The notes under the pieces are model-generated. The model saw only the letters and a program-made list of their open reading frames with translations. It was not told the origin of the DNA and did not search any database. From contig OZ245737.1 of assembly GCA_965227315.1 (NCBI GenBank), forward strand, positions 2,294,001 to 2,358,000: 64,000 bases of DNA, given 5' to 3'. The DNA comes from JANQHS01 sp965227315 (lineage in GTDB: Bacteria > Bacteroidota > Bacteroidia > Cytophagales > CCMP332). A program made the translations under genes and the position numbers. Positions 41,908 through 49,136 of this stretch are shown piece after piece; position 1 is the stretch's first letter; each line of letters begins with the position of its first letter.

Positions 41908-42255
41908 CTAATTCCCTCCGGCTGATTCAGAGTGTGCATCCGTCTCAGCATTGGAATCACCTGACTCGGAATTCGGGTCGGCTTCTGCTTTCGTCCTGGC
42001 ATTAGGATTTGATTCGGAGTTAGGATCCGCCTCGGCATTAGGATCTGCTTCGGAGTTCGGATCGGCCTCTTCCATCATTTCCTCAGCTTCCTCTTCCATC
42101 ATTTCTTCTTCCTCCTCCATTTCCTCCATCTCGGCTTCTTCCTGCATTTCCACTTCTTCTGCTTCTACTTCACCGGTAGATGCTCCTTCATCTCCGCCAC
42201 ATGCAACGAAAATCGTCATTGCAAGAGCAATTAATAAAAACGGTAATTTTCTCAT
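41908..42255 (-). CDS. Acidic repeat lipoprotein (ADPN hexapeptide repeats)
   Basis: A 115-residue lipoprotein (signal MRKLPFLLIALAMTIFVAC). The mature protein has two parts. Residues 29-63 are nearly all Glu and Met with a pattern E-E-M-x-E. Residues 63-96 carry an imperfect hexapeptide repeat E-A-D-P-N-S/A (ADPN at 64, 70, 76 and 92; SNPN at 82). It is very acidic with no known domain. Start at the ATG 42255 gives the signal; the longer open frame runs through der. It has its own -7 box and a strong terminator, so it is a separate, possibly highly expressed unit. Function unknown. Confidence 0.72.
   Translation of the reverse strand: MRKLPFLLIALAMTIFVACGGDEGASTGEVEAEEVEMQEEAEMEEMEEEEEMMEEEAEEMMEEADPNSEADPNAEADPNSESNPNARTKAEADPNSESGDSNAETDAHSESAGGN
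41953..42067 (-). repeat. Short in-frame repeats encoding EADPN units
   Basis: The minus strand encodes tandem imperfect 18-base units for Glu-Ala-Asp-Pro-Asn-Ser/Ala, with synonymous codon changes between copies. The copies are not identical at DNA level, which argues for selection on the protein rather than recent slippage. Confidence 0.6.
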
Positions 42256-42277
42256 GGTTTTTCCTTTTTTGGTAAAC

Positions 42278-42285
42278 CAAAGATA
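42278..42285 (-). promoter_or_regulatory. -7 promoter box TATCTTTG for the acidic repeat lipoprotein
   Basis: Minus-strand TATCTTTG matches TAnnTTTG and lies 22 bases before the ATG at 42255. It lies just upstream of the lipoprotein, within 32 bases of the der stop codon. Confidence 0.5.
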
Positions 42286-42316
42286 AATAATGCCCAAAGG
42301 AAACCTAAAAAATGCA

Positions 42317-43621
42317 CTATTTTTTCCTAAAATACAGTGATATCGGAACTCCCTGAAAACCAAATGCTTGTCTTAATTGATTTTCCAAATACTTCTTGTA
42401 GGGGGATTTTATGGCCTTTGGAAAATTGCAGAAAAACGCGAAGGCAGGAGTGGCTGACGGCAATTGGGTGATGTACTTGATCTTGATCTGTTTCCCCCTT
42501 TCCAGGCCAGGTGGCCGCTGTTCAACCTTCTTGAGAAGCACATCATTCAGCTTGGAAGTCGATACCTTTTTCAATCTTTCCTTGTAAATATTCTGAATGC
42601 TCTCGAGGGCCTTATGTACCCGTTGTTTCTCCTTCACGGAAACAAAAAGGATGGGGATATACTGAAGTGCTCCCAGCCTTTCCCGCATGGCCTTTTCATA
42701 TTCCTTGGCCGTGTTCTGATCCTTCTCTACAAGATCCCATTTGTTGATCAGGATAAGGATCCCTTTTTTTCTTTGAACCGCCAGGTGCAGGATATTCATA
42801 TCCTGTCCTTCGAGTCCGTTTTGTGCATCGATCATCAGGACACATACATCCGAATCCTCAATGGCCCTCACCGATCTGAGAACCGAATAGAATTCCAGAT
42901 CATCCCTGACCTTGGCCTTTTTTCGCAACCCTGCCGTATCCAGCAACTCGAATTCCTGCCCAAATCCCTTCATCACGGCATTCACCGGATCCCTGGTTGT
43001 TCCTGCTTTCGGGGTTACAATACTTCTTTCATAGCCTAGCAGCATATTGGTCAGGGAGGATTTACCGACATTTGGTCTTCCGACTATAGCGATCCTGGGG
43101 AGCTTGGAGTCTTCTTTTTCCGCTTCTTCAGGAAGTCTTTCAATGATGGCATCCAGAAGATCACCTGTGCCTGTTCCGGTTTCCGAAGATACATTGTGAA
43201 CTTCGTCAAATCCTAAGCTGTAGAATTCCCCTCCCTGATGAAGTTTATCGGGTGTATCGGATTTATTGACAATCAATAGCGTAGGTTTCTGAGTTTTCCT
43301 GATCAGATCTGCCACTTCCTGATCCAGACCGGTTAAACCTGTTTGAAGGTCAACCATGAACAGGATAAGATCTGCTCTTTCGAGACCCTGAAAAACCTGC
43401 TTTCTGATGGCTTCCTCGAAAACGTCCTCCGAACCCTGAACAAGTCCGCCGGTGTCCATCAAGGTGAAGTTGCGGTCCTTCCAATCCACGGATCCATACT
43501 TATTGTCCCTGGTGACGCCGCTGACATTGTCGATGATCGCATCCTTGCGCCCGATCATCCTGTTGAAGAAGGTCGACTTTCCCACATTGGGACGTCCTAC
43601 TATACATACCAGGTTACCCAT
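42317..43621 (-). CDS. der: Ribosome biogenesis GTPase Der (EngA)
   Basis: A 434-residue tandem GTPase needed for 50S ribosome assembly. Two G domains are seen: GRPNVGKSTFFNRMIG at the N-terminus and GRPNVGKSSLTNMLLG in the middle, each with DTAG-type and NKxD motifs (VNKSD, INKWD). The C-terminal KH-like domain ends in the basic tail. Full length. The ATG overlaps the stop of era by one base (TAATG), so der follows era in an operon. Confidence 0.95.
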   Translation of the reverse strand: MGNLVCIVGRPNVGKSTFFNRMIGRKDAIIDNVSGVTRDNKYGSVDWKDRNFTLMDTGGLVQGSEDVFEEAIRKQVFQGLERADLILFMVDLQTGLTGLDQEVADLIRKTQKPTLLIVNKSDTPDKLHQGGEFYSLGFDEVHNVSSETGTGTGDLLDAIIERLPEEAEKEDSKLPRIAIVGRPNVGKSSLTNMLLGYERSIVTPKAGTTRDPVNAVMKGFGQEFELLDTAGLRKKAKVRDDLEFYSVLRSVRAIEDSDVCVLMIDAQNGLEGQDMNILHLAVQRKKGILILINKWDLVEKDQNTAKEYEKAMRERLGALQYIPILFVSVKEKQRVHKALESIQNIYKERLKKVSTSKLNDVLLKKVEQRPPGLERGKQIKIKYITQLPSATPAFAFFCNFPKAIKSPYKKYLENQLRQAFGFQGVPISLYFRKK

Positions 43622-44505
43622 TATTTAAATCCCAGTTTTTTGAGTTTGTTCTCTGTTTTTCTCCAATCCTTTTCGACCTTCACATGGCTTTCAAGAAAGA
43701 TCTTTTTTCCGAAGAATTTCTCCAGTTCCTTTCTGGCCCTGATCCCGACCTCCTTGAGCATTGAACCTTTTTTACCGATGATGATCCCTTTTTGTGTATC
43801 CCTTTCCACTATGATGACAGCACCCATTCTAAGGATATCCGGCTCATCATGAAAATATTCAATTTCCACCTGCACCGAGTACGGGACTTCCTGCTTGAAG
43901 AGTTCGAAGATCTGCTTGCGGATCATTTCAGAAGCAACAAATCTCTCGGTTTTATCGGTGAGCTGGTCCTGATCGTAAAAGGGCGGATGTACGGGGAGGT
44001 TGTTGATGATCTTGCTCAGCAGTTTTTTCGTCCTGGATCCTTTTAGCGCTGAGATGCGAATGATCTCCTTCCATTCTTTTTCCCTGAGCGCATCGGGGAT
44101 CTCGATTTCTCCCTCGGCGAGATCAGCCTTGTTGACTACCAGGAATTTTGGGCATTTGGCCCCTTTGAGCAATTCCATTTCGGGATAGGATTTTGGGAAA
44201 GGATAGGGGACGATGTACAGGATAATATCCGCGTCCTCCAATGCGCTTTTGGCTTCCTTCATCATCCATTCCTGAAGTGCATAGGAAGGATCGATCAGTC
44301 CGGGGGTATCCGAAAAGACGATCTGGAAATCTTCCCCGTTTAGAATTCCCATGATCCTGTCCCGGGTGGTCTGCGCTTTGGGTGTGGTGATGGCCAGGGA
44401 TTCACCGACAAGCCTGTTGAGCAGGGTTGATTTGCCTACGTTGGGCTTTCCCAGGATATTGACGAATCCCGCCCTGAATTGCTTTTCCTGATCCTCTTTG
44501 CTCAT
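43621..44505 (-). CDS. era: GTPase Era
   Basis: A 294-residue GTPase that binds 16S rRNA near its 3' end. G1 is GKPNVGKSTLLNRLVG, G3 SDTPGLIDPSYALQEWM and G4 VVNKADL, and the C-terminal KH domain contains GAVIIVERDTQKGIIIGKKGSMLKEVG. Start at 44505 gives MSKEDQEKQFRAGF. The frame is open further upstream only because it runs antisense through the tRNA gene, giving a meaningless extension. It is divergent from tRNA-fMet, and der follows. Confidence 0.95.
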   Translation of the reverse strand: MSKEDQEKQFRAGFVNILGKPNVGKSTLLNRLVGESLAITTPKAQTTRDRIMGILNGEDFQIVFSDTPGLIDPSYALQEWMMKEAKSALEDADIILYIVPYPFPKSYPEMELLKGAKCPKFLVVNKADLAEGEIEIPDALREKEWKEIIRISALKGSRTKKLLSKIINNLPVHPPFYDQDQLTDKTERFVASEMIRKQIFELFKQEVPYSVQVEIEYFHDEPDILRMGAVIIVERDTQKGIIIGKKGSMLKEVGIRARKELEKFFGKKIFLESHVKVEKDWRKTENKLKKLGFK

Positions 44506-44535
44506 TCGAGCTGCAAAAATCAGAAAGTTTTTTCT

Positions 44536-44543
44536 TAGTTTTG
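44536..44543 (+). promoter_or_regulatory. -7 promoter box TAGTTTTG for the tRNA gene
   Basis: TAGTTTTG matches TAnnTTTG and ends 9 bases before the mature tRNA 5' end. No -33 TTG is seen at the usual spacing. Confidence 0.5.
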
Positions 44544-44552
44544 TATTCACAT

Positions 44553-44625
<73 letters not shown>

Positions 44626-44633
44626 CAAGTTTT

Positions 44634-44661
44634 AGCCCAACACATAGTGTTGGGCTTTTTT
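44634..44661 (+). terminator. Intrinsic terminator after tRNA-fMet
   Basis: AGCCCAACAC (44634-44643) pairs perfectly with GTGTTGGGCT (44647-44656) around ATA, followed by a T run. The next 140 bases (to 44798) hold no gene that I can support. Confidence 0.9.
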
Positions 44662-44798
44662 GTTCCTAATTGAATTTTGGGTTCTTAAAGAAATAAACGA
44701 CTATTTGGACAGGGCTACTGAATTTGAATTGCTTATTAAACGTATTCAAGCTGAGTCCTTGCTCTGCTGTGACATTTCTAAAAACCAAAATTCAGGCA

Positions 44799-44820
44799 TA
44801 AAAAAAGCCCATCCGGGCTT
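44799..44820 (-). terminator. Intrinsic terminator for the membrane protein gene at 44845
   Basis: On the minus strand AAGCCC, GGAT loop, GGGCTT (arms 44815-44820 and 44805-44810) is followed by T residues. It lies 25 bases past the stop at 44845. Confidence 0.75.
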
Positions 44821-44844
44821 GAAATAATGCTGGGAATAACTCAT

Positions 44845-45471
44845 TCAATTCTCAGCTTTCCTTTTTGGATCATAACGATCGATGTCATCACGGTTAAACC
44901 CAAGGTCTTTTAATACTTTATCTCTTACGTCTACAGCGGCAACCAGGAGAACCATGTCGACATCCGTACCACTATTGAATGCGGCGTTTTCCAAATCATT
45001 GGTATAGGATTCTAACCCTTTTAACCCGGACACTTCTTGAATCAATATTTCCTGCGCTTGATACGCATTCAATGGATTTCTATTCTTTACCTTTTCCAAT
45101 ATTCTGGGGTAGTTTTTTTCGGTGAAAGCTCCAATGTTTGATTCGCGTAAAACCTTTTGCCCGAAGTCATTTAGCTTAATCGGAGATCCGGGTTCGGTGG
45201 CTCGGAGTCGCCAGAGCTCACTCACTCTATCTTCAATGACAGGAAGAGGCTTAATTGCCTCTTGGATTCCCTCGATATTCTTCCCCATATGCTCAATGTT
45301 GGTGACTATTTTTCCCGATCGGAAAATGAGCATAATACATCCGCTGATCACGGCTATTCCCACAGTAGCAACGATAGCAATGATTGCTATCCAGTTACTG
45401 GCTGACATTCCACCTCCTGAACCAACCTGTACCGGTTCATGACTGAATAATATGATGTCTAATAGTTCCAA
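44845..45471 (-). CDS. Membrane-anchored protein of unknown function
   Basis: About 208 residues starting MELLDIILFSHEPVQVGSGG (from a TTG at 45471). One membrane helix follows, WIAIIAIVATVGIAVISGCI, and then a cytoplasmic or periplasmic helical region with SGKIVTNIEHMGKNIEGIQE. The C-terminal part contains RNPLNAYQAQEILIQEV and the acidic GTDVDMVLLVAAVDVRDKVL. I do not recognise a named family. Start choice is uncertain: the frame stays open to a TTG at 45510 that overlaps a -7 box, and an ATG exists at 45408. It is an isolated minus-strand unit next to the tRNA. Confidence 0.6.
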   Translation of the reverse strand: MELLDIILFSHEPVQVGSGGGMSASNWIAIIAIVATVGIAVISGCIMLIFRSGKIVTNIEHMGKNIEGIQEAIKPLPVIEDRVSELWRLRATEPGSPIKLNDFGQKVLRESNIGAFTEKNYPRILEKVKNRNPLNAYQAQEILIQEVSGLKGLESYTNDLENAAFNSGTDVDMVLLVAAVDVRDKVLKDLGFNRDDIDRYDPKRKAEN

Positions 45472-45507
45472 TAGTGCTTGCCGGGACCTAGATAACACGC
45501 GGAGATG

Positions 45508-45515
45508 CAAATCTA
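45508..45515 (-). promoter_or_regulatory. -7 promoter box TAGATTTG for the membrane protein gene
   Basis: Minus-strand TAGATTTG fits TAnnTTTG. Transcription from here would start near 45502, which rules out the 45510 start codon and favours one downstream such as TTG at 45471. Confidence 0.45.
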
Positions 45516-45551
45516 GTTCCTTTCATAGCAACGGTAAATACCTTACCTAAA

Positions 45552-45677
45552 TTATGAAAATTTCGGCAAGAAAAATGCACCCATGGCCGTGAAGACAGCG
45601 AAGATCAACAGGAATTTGAACAAAAAATGCCCCGAAAGCTCTTTGGGAATAATGCTCAGATCCAAACTCTTGGGCAT
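45552..45677 (-). CDS. Small membrane protein, 41 residues
   Basis: A short open frame with ATG at 45677 and TAA at 45552 encodes a 41-residue peptide starting MPKSLDLSIIPKELSGHF. A single hydrophobic helix (FKFLLIFAVFTAMGAFFLP) follows and a short basic end. The composition is that of a small single-pass membrane protein, and it lies after the ECF sigma cluster on the same strand but beyond its terminator. Coding status is not certain. Confidence 0.4.
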   Translation of the reverse strand: MPKSLDLSIIPKELSGHFLFKFLLIFAVFTAMGAFFLPKFS

Positions 45678-45680
45678 GAA

Positions 45681-45706
45681 AAAAGCCTGACCATTGCCAG
45701 GCTTTT
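45681..45706 (-). terminator. Intrinsic terminator after the His-rich protein
   Basis: AAAAGCCTG (45681-45689) pairs with CAGGCTTTT (45698-45706). On the minus strand the T-run follows directly. It ends the ECF sigma operon, 20 bases past the stop at 45726. Confidence 0.8.
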
Positions 45707-45725
45707 GATCTTTCCGGATTTTGGT

Positions 45726-45920
45726 TCAGCCTTCGGAAGAGTCCGGACCCGAATCCGGCTCTGCCGGTTTTTCATGAGCATCTTGGTGACAGTCATGGTG
45801 ATATCCATGATGCCAATGATGTCTTCGACCAAAATGATCCGTTCCTACTGTCGCTGCGAGAATTGAAAACGTAAACGCAGCTGATAAGATCGCAACTATA
45901 AATCTGTTTCTCCTCTTCAT
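45726..45920 (-). CDS. Small His-rich exported protein
   Basis: A 64-residue protein with an N-terminal hydrophobic signal (MKRRNRFIVAILSAAFTFSILA). A histidine-rich segment follows, GTDHFGRRHHWHHGYHHDCH with one Cys, and then an acidic tail. The His cluster suggests metal (Ni, Cu or Zn) binding outside the cytoplasm. It overlaps the preceding gene by 4 bases and is last in the sigma-factor operon. No family known to me. Confidence 0.6.
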   Translation of the reverse strand: MKRRNRFIVAILSAAFTFSILAATVGTDHFGRRHHWHHGYHHDCHQDAHEKPAEPDSGPDSSEG

Positions 45921-46198
45921 GATTCCTGGGTTTTGGGTTCTACATTTTCAGCATGACGGTAGCTGCAGCCAGCTCTGTAGTCCTGCTTGAAATTTGCGTA
46001 CTCTTCATCGCTCATGCCTCGGATCCTGTCAGCGAACGCCCAGCCCCTGGGGCCATAGCCCCGACCCCGGAAGATCCTGAAAAAGAAACCGAATATGAGA
46101 AGGAATAAGAAGACCTTCAGGATGAAGAAGGGAGCCCAAAAAAGTGCCAGACCGACTAGGGCTCCGAAAAGTATTGTTCTTAATAATTGATAATTCAT
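45917..46198 (-). CDS. Small membrane protein of the sigma-factor operon
   Basis: A 93-residue protein with two adjacent hydrophobic helices (LLRTILFGALVGLALFWAPF, then ILKVFLFLLIFGFFFRIF). A Gly/Arg-rich segment GRGYGPRGWAF and the helix MSDEEYANFKQDYRAG follow. The motif MS(D/P)EE(Y/K)xxFK also occurs in the next gene upstream (MSPEEKAHFKERW), so the two share a C-terminal element. It overlaps the His-rich gene by 4 bases. Function unknown. Confidence 0.65.
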   Translation of the reverse strand: MNYQLLRTILFGALVGLALFWAPFFILKVFLFLLIFGFFFRIFRGRGYGPRGWAFADRIRGMSDEEYANFKQDYRAGCSYRHAENVEPKTQES

Positions 46199-46259
46199 TT
46201 TCCTAGATATTGTTTGTTATCCAGGAAGACGGGGCTGGCGATATTTTACTTTAAAAAAA

Positions 46260-46604
46260 TTAACTTTTTTCATTTTCTTCCTTTCCGTGCTTCCAGTGGC
46301 GTTTCCACCGCTCCTTAAAATGGGCTTTTTCCTCAGGGCTCATGTTTCGCCACCTGGACATCTTTGATCTCATTCCCCCGGGAGGACCTCCGAAAGGCCT
46401 GAAACCAAACAGGATCTTGCTCAGGATGAAGATCCCGACAGCCTGCCAATAATTTACCGGATTTATTTCCAAAACAGGGACCAACACATGATTCCAAAGC
46501 ATCATCACCAGATAGGATAAAACCCCTATGGCAACCAGAATGATCAGGGGAATAAATATGGGCTTTCGGTGTCTCATATTGTCAATGAAGTTATCAAATT
46601 TCAA
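46260..46604 (-). CDS. Membrane protein encoded with the ECF sigma factor
   Basis: A 114-residue protein with two helices (IFIPLIILVAIGVLSYLVMM and YWQAVGIFILSKILFGF), a Gly/Pro stretch FRPFGGPPGGMRSKM, and a positively charged His/Lys/Arg-rich tail after MSPEEKAHFKERW. It overlaps the sigma gene by 4 bases, a common place for an anti-sigma factor. It lacks a recognisable zinc anti-sigma motif, so a regulatory role is an inference from position. Confidence 0.65.
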   Translation of the reverse strand: MKFDNFIDNMRHRKPIFIPLIILVAIGVLSYLVMMLWNHVLVPVLEINPVNYWQAVGIFILSKILFGFRPFGGPPGGMRSKMSRWRNMSPEEKAHFKERWKRHWKHGKEENEKS

Positions 46605-47119
46605 ATACTATTAAACTCATCATAGAGCCGTTGTAATCTTTGCCTTAAGTGCTGGACCGCGTACCTTTTTCTGGATATGATGGTCTTCAGATTTTCTCCT
46701 GACTCATCGGCGATCTCCTGTAGGGTTCGATCTTCAAGTTCGTTTTTCACGAAAACGACTCTTTGTTTTTCAGGCAACTCATCGAGAGCGGAAAACAGCT
46801 CATCCCAGAATAACTCTTTGAACATTTCGTCATCAGGAAGGTCTTCATGGATGAGCAGGTCAAGATCTTCTAATTCTTCCGTCGCCCGAGAAGCGCTTTT
46901 TCTGTAGTTGTCCGTGATCTTATTCCTGGCAACCCTATGCAGCCAGGCATTGATGTTTTCGATCTCATCGAGATTGATAATGCGGCTCAGCTGGAACCAG
47001 ACCTCCTGAAGAATATCCTCCGCATCCTCTTCCGAGTCCACACGATTCCGGATGAATCCAAATAGATTCTTTCCATAATTGGATATGGTTTTTATCAAAC
47101 TGGTTTTGGAGTCCGCCAA
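46601..47119 (-). CDS. ECF-type RNA polymerase sigma factor
   Basis: A 172-residue sigma-70 family factor of the extracytoplasmic type. Region 2 contains VDSEEDAEDILQEVWFQLSR and NINAWLHRVARNKITDNYRK; region 4 contains ALDELPEKQRVVFVKNELED and RTLQEIADESGENLKTIISRKRYAVQHLR. It directs transcription in response to an envelope or metal cue. It heads an operon of two small membrane proteins and a His-rich secreted protein, all with 4-base overlaps or short gaps. Confidence 0.92.
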   Translation of the reverse strand: MADSKTSLIKTISNYGKNLFGFIRNRVDSEEDAEDILQEVWFQLSRIINLDEIENINAWLHRVARNKITDNYRKSASRATEELEDLDLLIHEDLPDDEMFKELFWDELFSALDELPEKQRVVFVKNELEDRTLQEIADESGENLKTIISRKRYAVQHLRQRLQRLYDEFNSI

Positions 47120-47241
47120 TCGGGAGTCTTTGTAAATCCGGACTCAAGATAATTCATTGGAGGATGAATAGGTAAGCCCGGTTTGAATGGCCTGTTTGAA
47201 GCTCAGACATTCTGCTGGAAACTGCTTGTGGAATGGGGGGC

Positions 47242-47478
47242 TTAGGTGATTCGACCCTTCCTTATTTTTTTACCTCCGTATATCAGGGTTTTTGCGAACA
47301 ACAGGAACCAGGGAAAACCATGGAGAAGGAAATCGAACCAATCAATGGCACCCATACCTACGGCCCCTCCCATGATCCAGCGGATCTTTCCGACAATATG
47401 GGGCTCGGGTGTAAAAGGGGCCAGACCAAGGCTAAGGCACATCAGTATTAAAACAGGAAATGAGAAATACTTGCTCAT
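47242..47478 (-). CDS. Small two-helix membrane protein
   Basis: A 78-residue protein with a first helix MSKYFSFPVLILMCLSLGLA, the motif TPEPHIVGKIRWIMGGA, a second hydrophobic segment (FDFLLHGFPWFLLFAKTL), and a basic tail. The EPHIVGKIRWI(M/A)GGAVGM pattern looks conserved rather than random. It lies downstream of the DUF2892 gene past a terminator-like hairpin. Function unknown. Confidence 0.65.
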   Translation of the reverse strand: MSKYFSFPVLILMCLSLGLAPFTPEPHIVGKIRWIMGGAVGMGAIDWFDFLLHGFPWFLLFAKTLIYGGKKIRKGRIT

Positions 47479-47480
47479 GG

Positions 47481-47544
47481 GATAAAAATAAATACACCCC
47501 TCATCTTTCCGAGAGCTTGAGGAGCCATCGGAAAGCGGGGGTGT
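47481..47544 (-). terminator. Large imperfect hairpin terminator between DUF2892 and the small membrane protein
   Basis: Two stacked stems: ACACCCC (47494-47500) with GGGGTGT (47538-47544), and TTTCCGA (47506-47512) with TCGGAAA (47528-47534). On the minus strand the T-rich tract ATTTATTTTTA follows. It separates DUF2892 from the gene at 47242. Confidence 0.7.
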
Positions 47545-47571
47545 TAACCACTACCTGGCCAAAGATGCTTA

Positions 47572-47781
47572 TTATACTTTCGAGATCTTCTTTGTTCTCC
47601 AGCCAAAGATCCCATAGATCGGGCAATAGCTGATAAAACTTGTGGCGAGAAAAATAACTGATATCGCCACGAGCACAATTCCCAGTATCCCGGGGATTAC
47701 TCCCGTGAAATATAGGGTGGTCAACAATACGGCGATAATGGCTCTGATGATCCGGTCCGGGTTACTCATATTTGCTTTCAT
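47572..47781 (-). CDS. DUF2892 (YgaP-type) membrane protein
   Basis: A 69-residue protein with two hydrophobic helices, opening with MSNPDRIIRAIIAVLL and ending SYCPIYGIFGWRTKK, the usual DUF2892 pattern that forms the membrane domain of the YgaP rhodanese. Here the rhodanese domain is absent. The ATG at 47781 was preferred over a TTG two codons upstream. It lies directly downstream of the Crp-type gene with a palindrome between, and is likely a target of that regulator. A link to sulfur or sulfide handling is an inference from the family and the SQR-like gene nearby. Confidence 0.85.
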   Translation of the reverse strand: MKANMSNPDRIIRAIIAVLLTTLYFTGVIPGILGIVLVAISVIFLATSFISYCPIYGIFGWRTKKISKV

Positions 47782-47804
47782 GATCAATTGCTTTAGGAAT
47801 GGGT

Positions 47805-47848
47805 CAAAGAAAGCAATGGCCGGAGGTCCGGTCAGTGACTTATGTCAC
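47805..47848 (-). promoter_or_regulatory. Putative Crp/Fnr-type operator and -7-like box of the DUF2892 gene
   Basis: A perfect palindrome GTGAC-N4-GTCAC spans 47835-47848 and overlaps the stop codon of the Crp-type gene. Downstream on the minus strand, TTTCTTTG (47805-47812) matches TAnnTTTG in 7 of 8 positions. If transcription starts near 47799, the palindrome is centred at about -42, the class II activator position, and the leader to the ATG is 18 bases. Confidence 0.55.
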
Positions 47849-48474
47849 AAAAGCTCAATTTTATTTCTTCCTAGCCTGATTTTGCCCTTTTTCTCCAATT
47901 CCTTCATGAGCCTTGAAATAACCTCTCTCGAAGTGTTCAGGTCATAGGCGATTTTCTGATGGGTGGAAACAATTTCCTTCCCGTCAAATATCGAGGCTTT
48001 CTTTTCCAGGTAATCCAATAACCTCTTGTCCAGGTTGTTAAACACCACGCTGTCGAGGGTGGCCATTAATTCAGAGAATCTTTGGGTATAGGTCTGAAGT
48101 ACAAAATTGTTCCAGGCCTGAAATTTTGCTTTCCAGTCATCCATTTTTGAAGCTGGGATCAACAGCAGTTTGACTTTGTCTTCAGTTACCGCCTTGATCT
48201 GGCTTGGCGCATGGGCCATGCAGCATTGGAAAGTCACGGCGCAACTTTGTCCCGGATACAGGAAATAGATGAACATTTCGTTCCCTTCCTCGTCTTTTCG
48301 AAGAACCTTCAAGGCACCTTCCAGCACAAAGGGCAGCATTTTTATGGACGAGCCGAAATCCATGACGACCTGATCGGACGGGATCTCGGCAATTTGCCCT
48401 GCCTCAGTGATCTCCCTGAGCAACTCCGGGTCTGAAAAATCAGGAAATACTTCTTTGATCTGCGCAATATCCAT
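47845..48474 (-). CDS. Crp/Fnr family transcriptional regulator
   Basis: A 209-residue regulator: N-terminal cNMP-binding-like beta-roll (residues about 10-120) and C-terminal winged helix. The recognition region is THQKIAYDLNTSREVISRLMKELEKK. The effector pocket contains a Cys-rich patch, GQSCAVTFQCCMAHAPSQ, instead of cAMP ligands, suggesting redox, sulfide or metal sensing. It lacks the N-terminal Cys cluster of true Fnr. The ATG at 48474 follows a terminator. A palindrome at its 3' end probably serves DUF2892. Confidence 0.88.
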   Translation of the reverse strand: MDIAQIKEVFPDFSDPELLREITEAGQIAEIPSDQVVMDFGSSIKMLPFVLEGALKVLRKDEEGNEMFIYFLYPGQSCAVTFQCCMAHAPSQIKAVTEDKVKLLLIPASKMDDWKAKFQAWNNFVLQTYTQRFSELMATLDSVVFNNLDKRLLDYLEKKASIFDGKEIVSTHQKIAYDLNTSREVISRLMKELEKKGKIRLGRNKIELL

Positions 48475-48478
48475 CAAC

Positions 48479-48500
48479 AAAAAACCCGGCTCTCGCCGGG
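48479..48500 (-). terminator. Intrinsic terminator after sodA
   Basis: On the minus strand CCCGGC, GAGA loop, GCCGGG (arms 48495-48500 and 48485-48490) is followed by TTTTTT. It lies 25 bases past the sodA stop and just before the Crp-type start. Confidence 0.85.
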
Positions 48501-48525
48501 CTTTAATTCAAAGCTTATGATTTGG

Positions 48526-49125
48526 TTAAAGTGCCTCCTGGTACCTTTTCTCCACCTCAGACCAGTTGATCACATTGAAAAAGGCATTGATATAATCAGG
48601 CCTTCTGTTTTGGTAGTTCAGGTAATAGGCATGTTCCCAAACGTCCAGCCCAAGTATGGGAGTGCCTGAGCAACCCGAATCCGGCATCAATGGATTGTCC
48701 TGATTCGCAGTTGAGCAAACCTTCAGGGCATTGCCTTCAACACAAAGCCATGCCCAGCCCGAGCCAAATCTCGTCGCTGCGGCTTTTGAGAATTCTGCCT
48801 TGAACTCGTCAAAGGAGCCGAAAGTTGCATCTATGGCGTCGGCGAGCACACCGGAAGGCCCTCCACCATTTGGACTCATAATTGTCCAAAAAAGACTGTG
48901 GTTAAAATGCCCTCCTCCGTTGTTTCTGACGGCCGCGATATCGCTGTGGTTTCGACAAAGTTCTTCAAGGGATTTATCCCCGAGTCCATTCGCTTCAACC
49001 GCTGCGTTGAGATTGTTTACATATGCTGCATGGTGTTTTCCATGGTGGATTTCCATGGTAGCTGTATCGATATTTGGTTCCAAAGCATTGTGAGCATAAG
49101 GAAGATCCGGTAGTGTAAATGCCAT
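48526..49125 (-). CDS. sodA: Superoxide dismutase (Fe/Mn)
   Basis: A 199-residue cytoplasmic SOD. Metal ligands are seen in EIHHGKHHAAY (first His), GHFNHSLFW (second), and LGLDVWEHAYYL (Asp and His). The C-terminal QNRRPDYINAFFNVINW is typical. Metal preference (Fe or Mn) cannot be decided confidently from the sequence. tadA lies 11 bases upstream in the same direction, and a strong terminator follows. Confidence 0.95.
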   Translation of the reverse strand: MAFTLPDLPYAHNALEPNIDTATMEIHHGKHHAAYVNNLNAAVEANGLGDKSLEELCRNHSDIAAVRNNGGGHFNHSLFWTIMSPNGGGPSGVLADAIDATFGSFDEFKAEFSKAAATRFGSGWAWLCVEGNALKVCSTANQDNPLMPDSGCSGTPILGLDVWEHAYYLNYQNRRPDYINAFFNVINWSEVEKRYQEAL

Positions 49126-49136
49126 TTTATTCTTGT

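Noticed and set aside
41908..42200. Simple-sequence microsatellite
   Set aside because: Units are imperfect at DNA level with synonymous changes and encode a consistent peptide, so it was treated as a protein repeat.
42317..44505. der and era as a duplicated GTPase pair
   Set aside because: They are distinct, universally conserved GTPases (two G domains versus one G domain plus KH); adjacency is ordinary.
44626..44844. Integrated element next to the tRNA gene
   Set aside because: No integrase, no repeat of the tRNA 3' end downstream, and the interval only holds a terminator for each strand.
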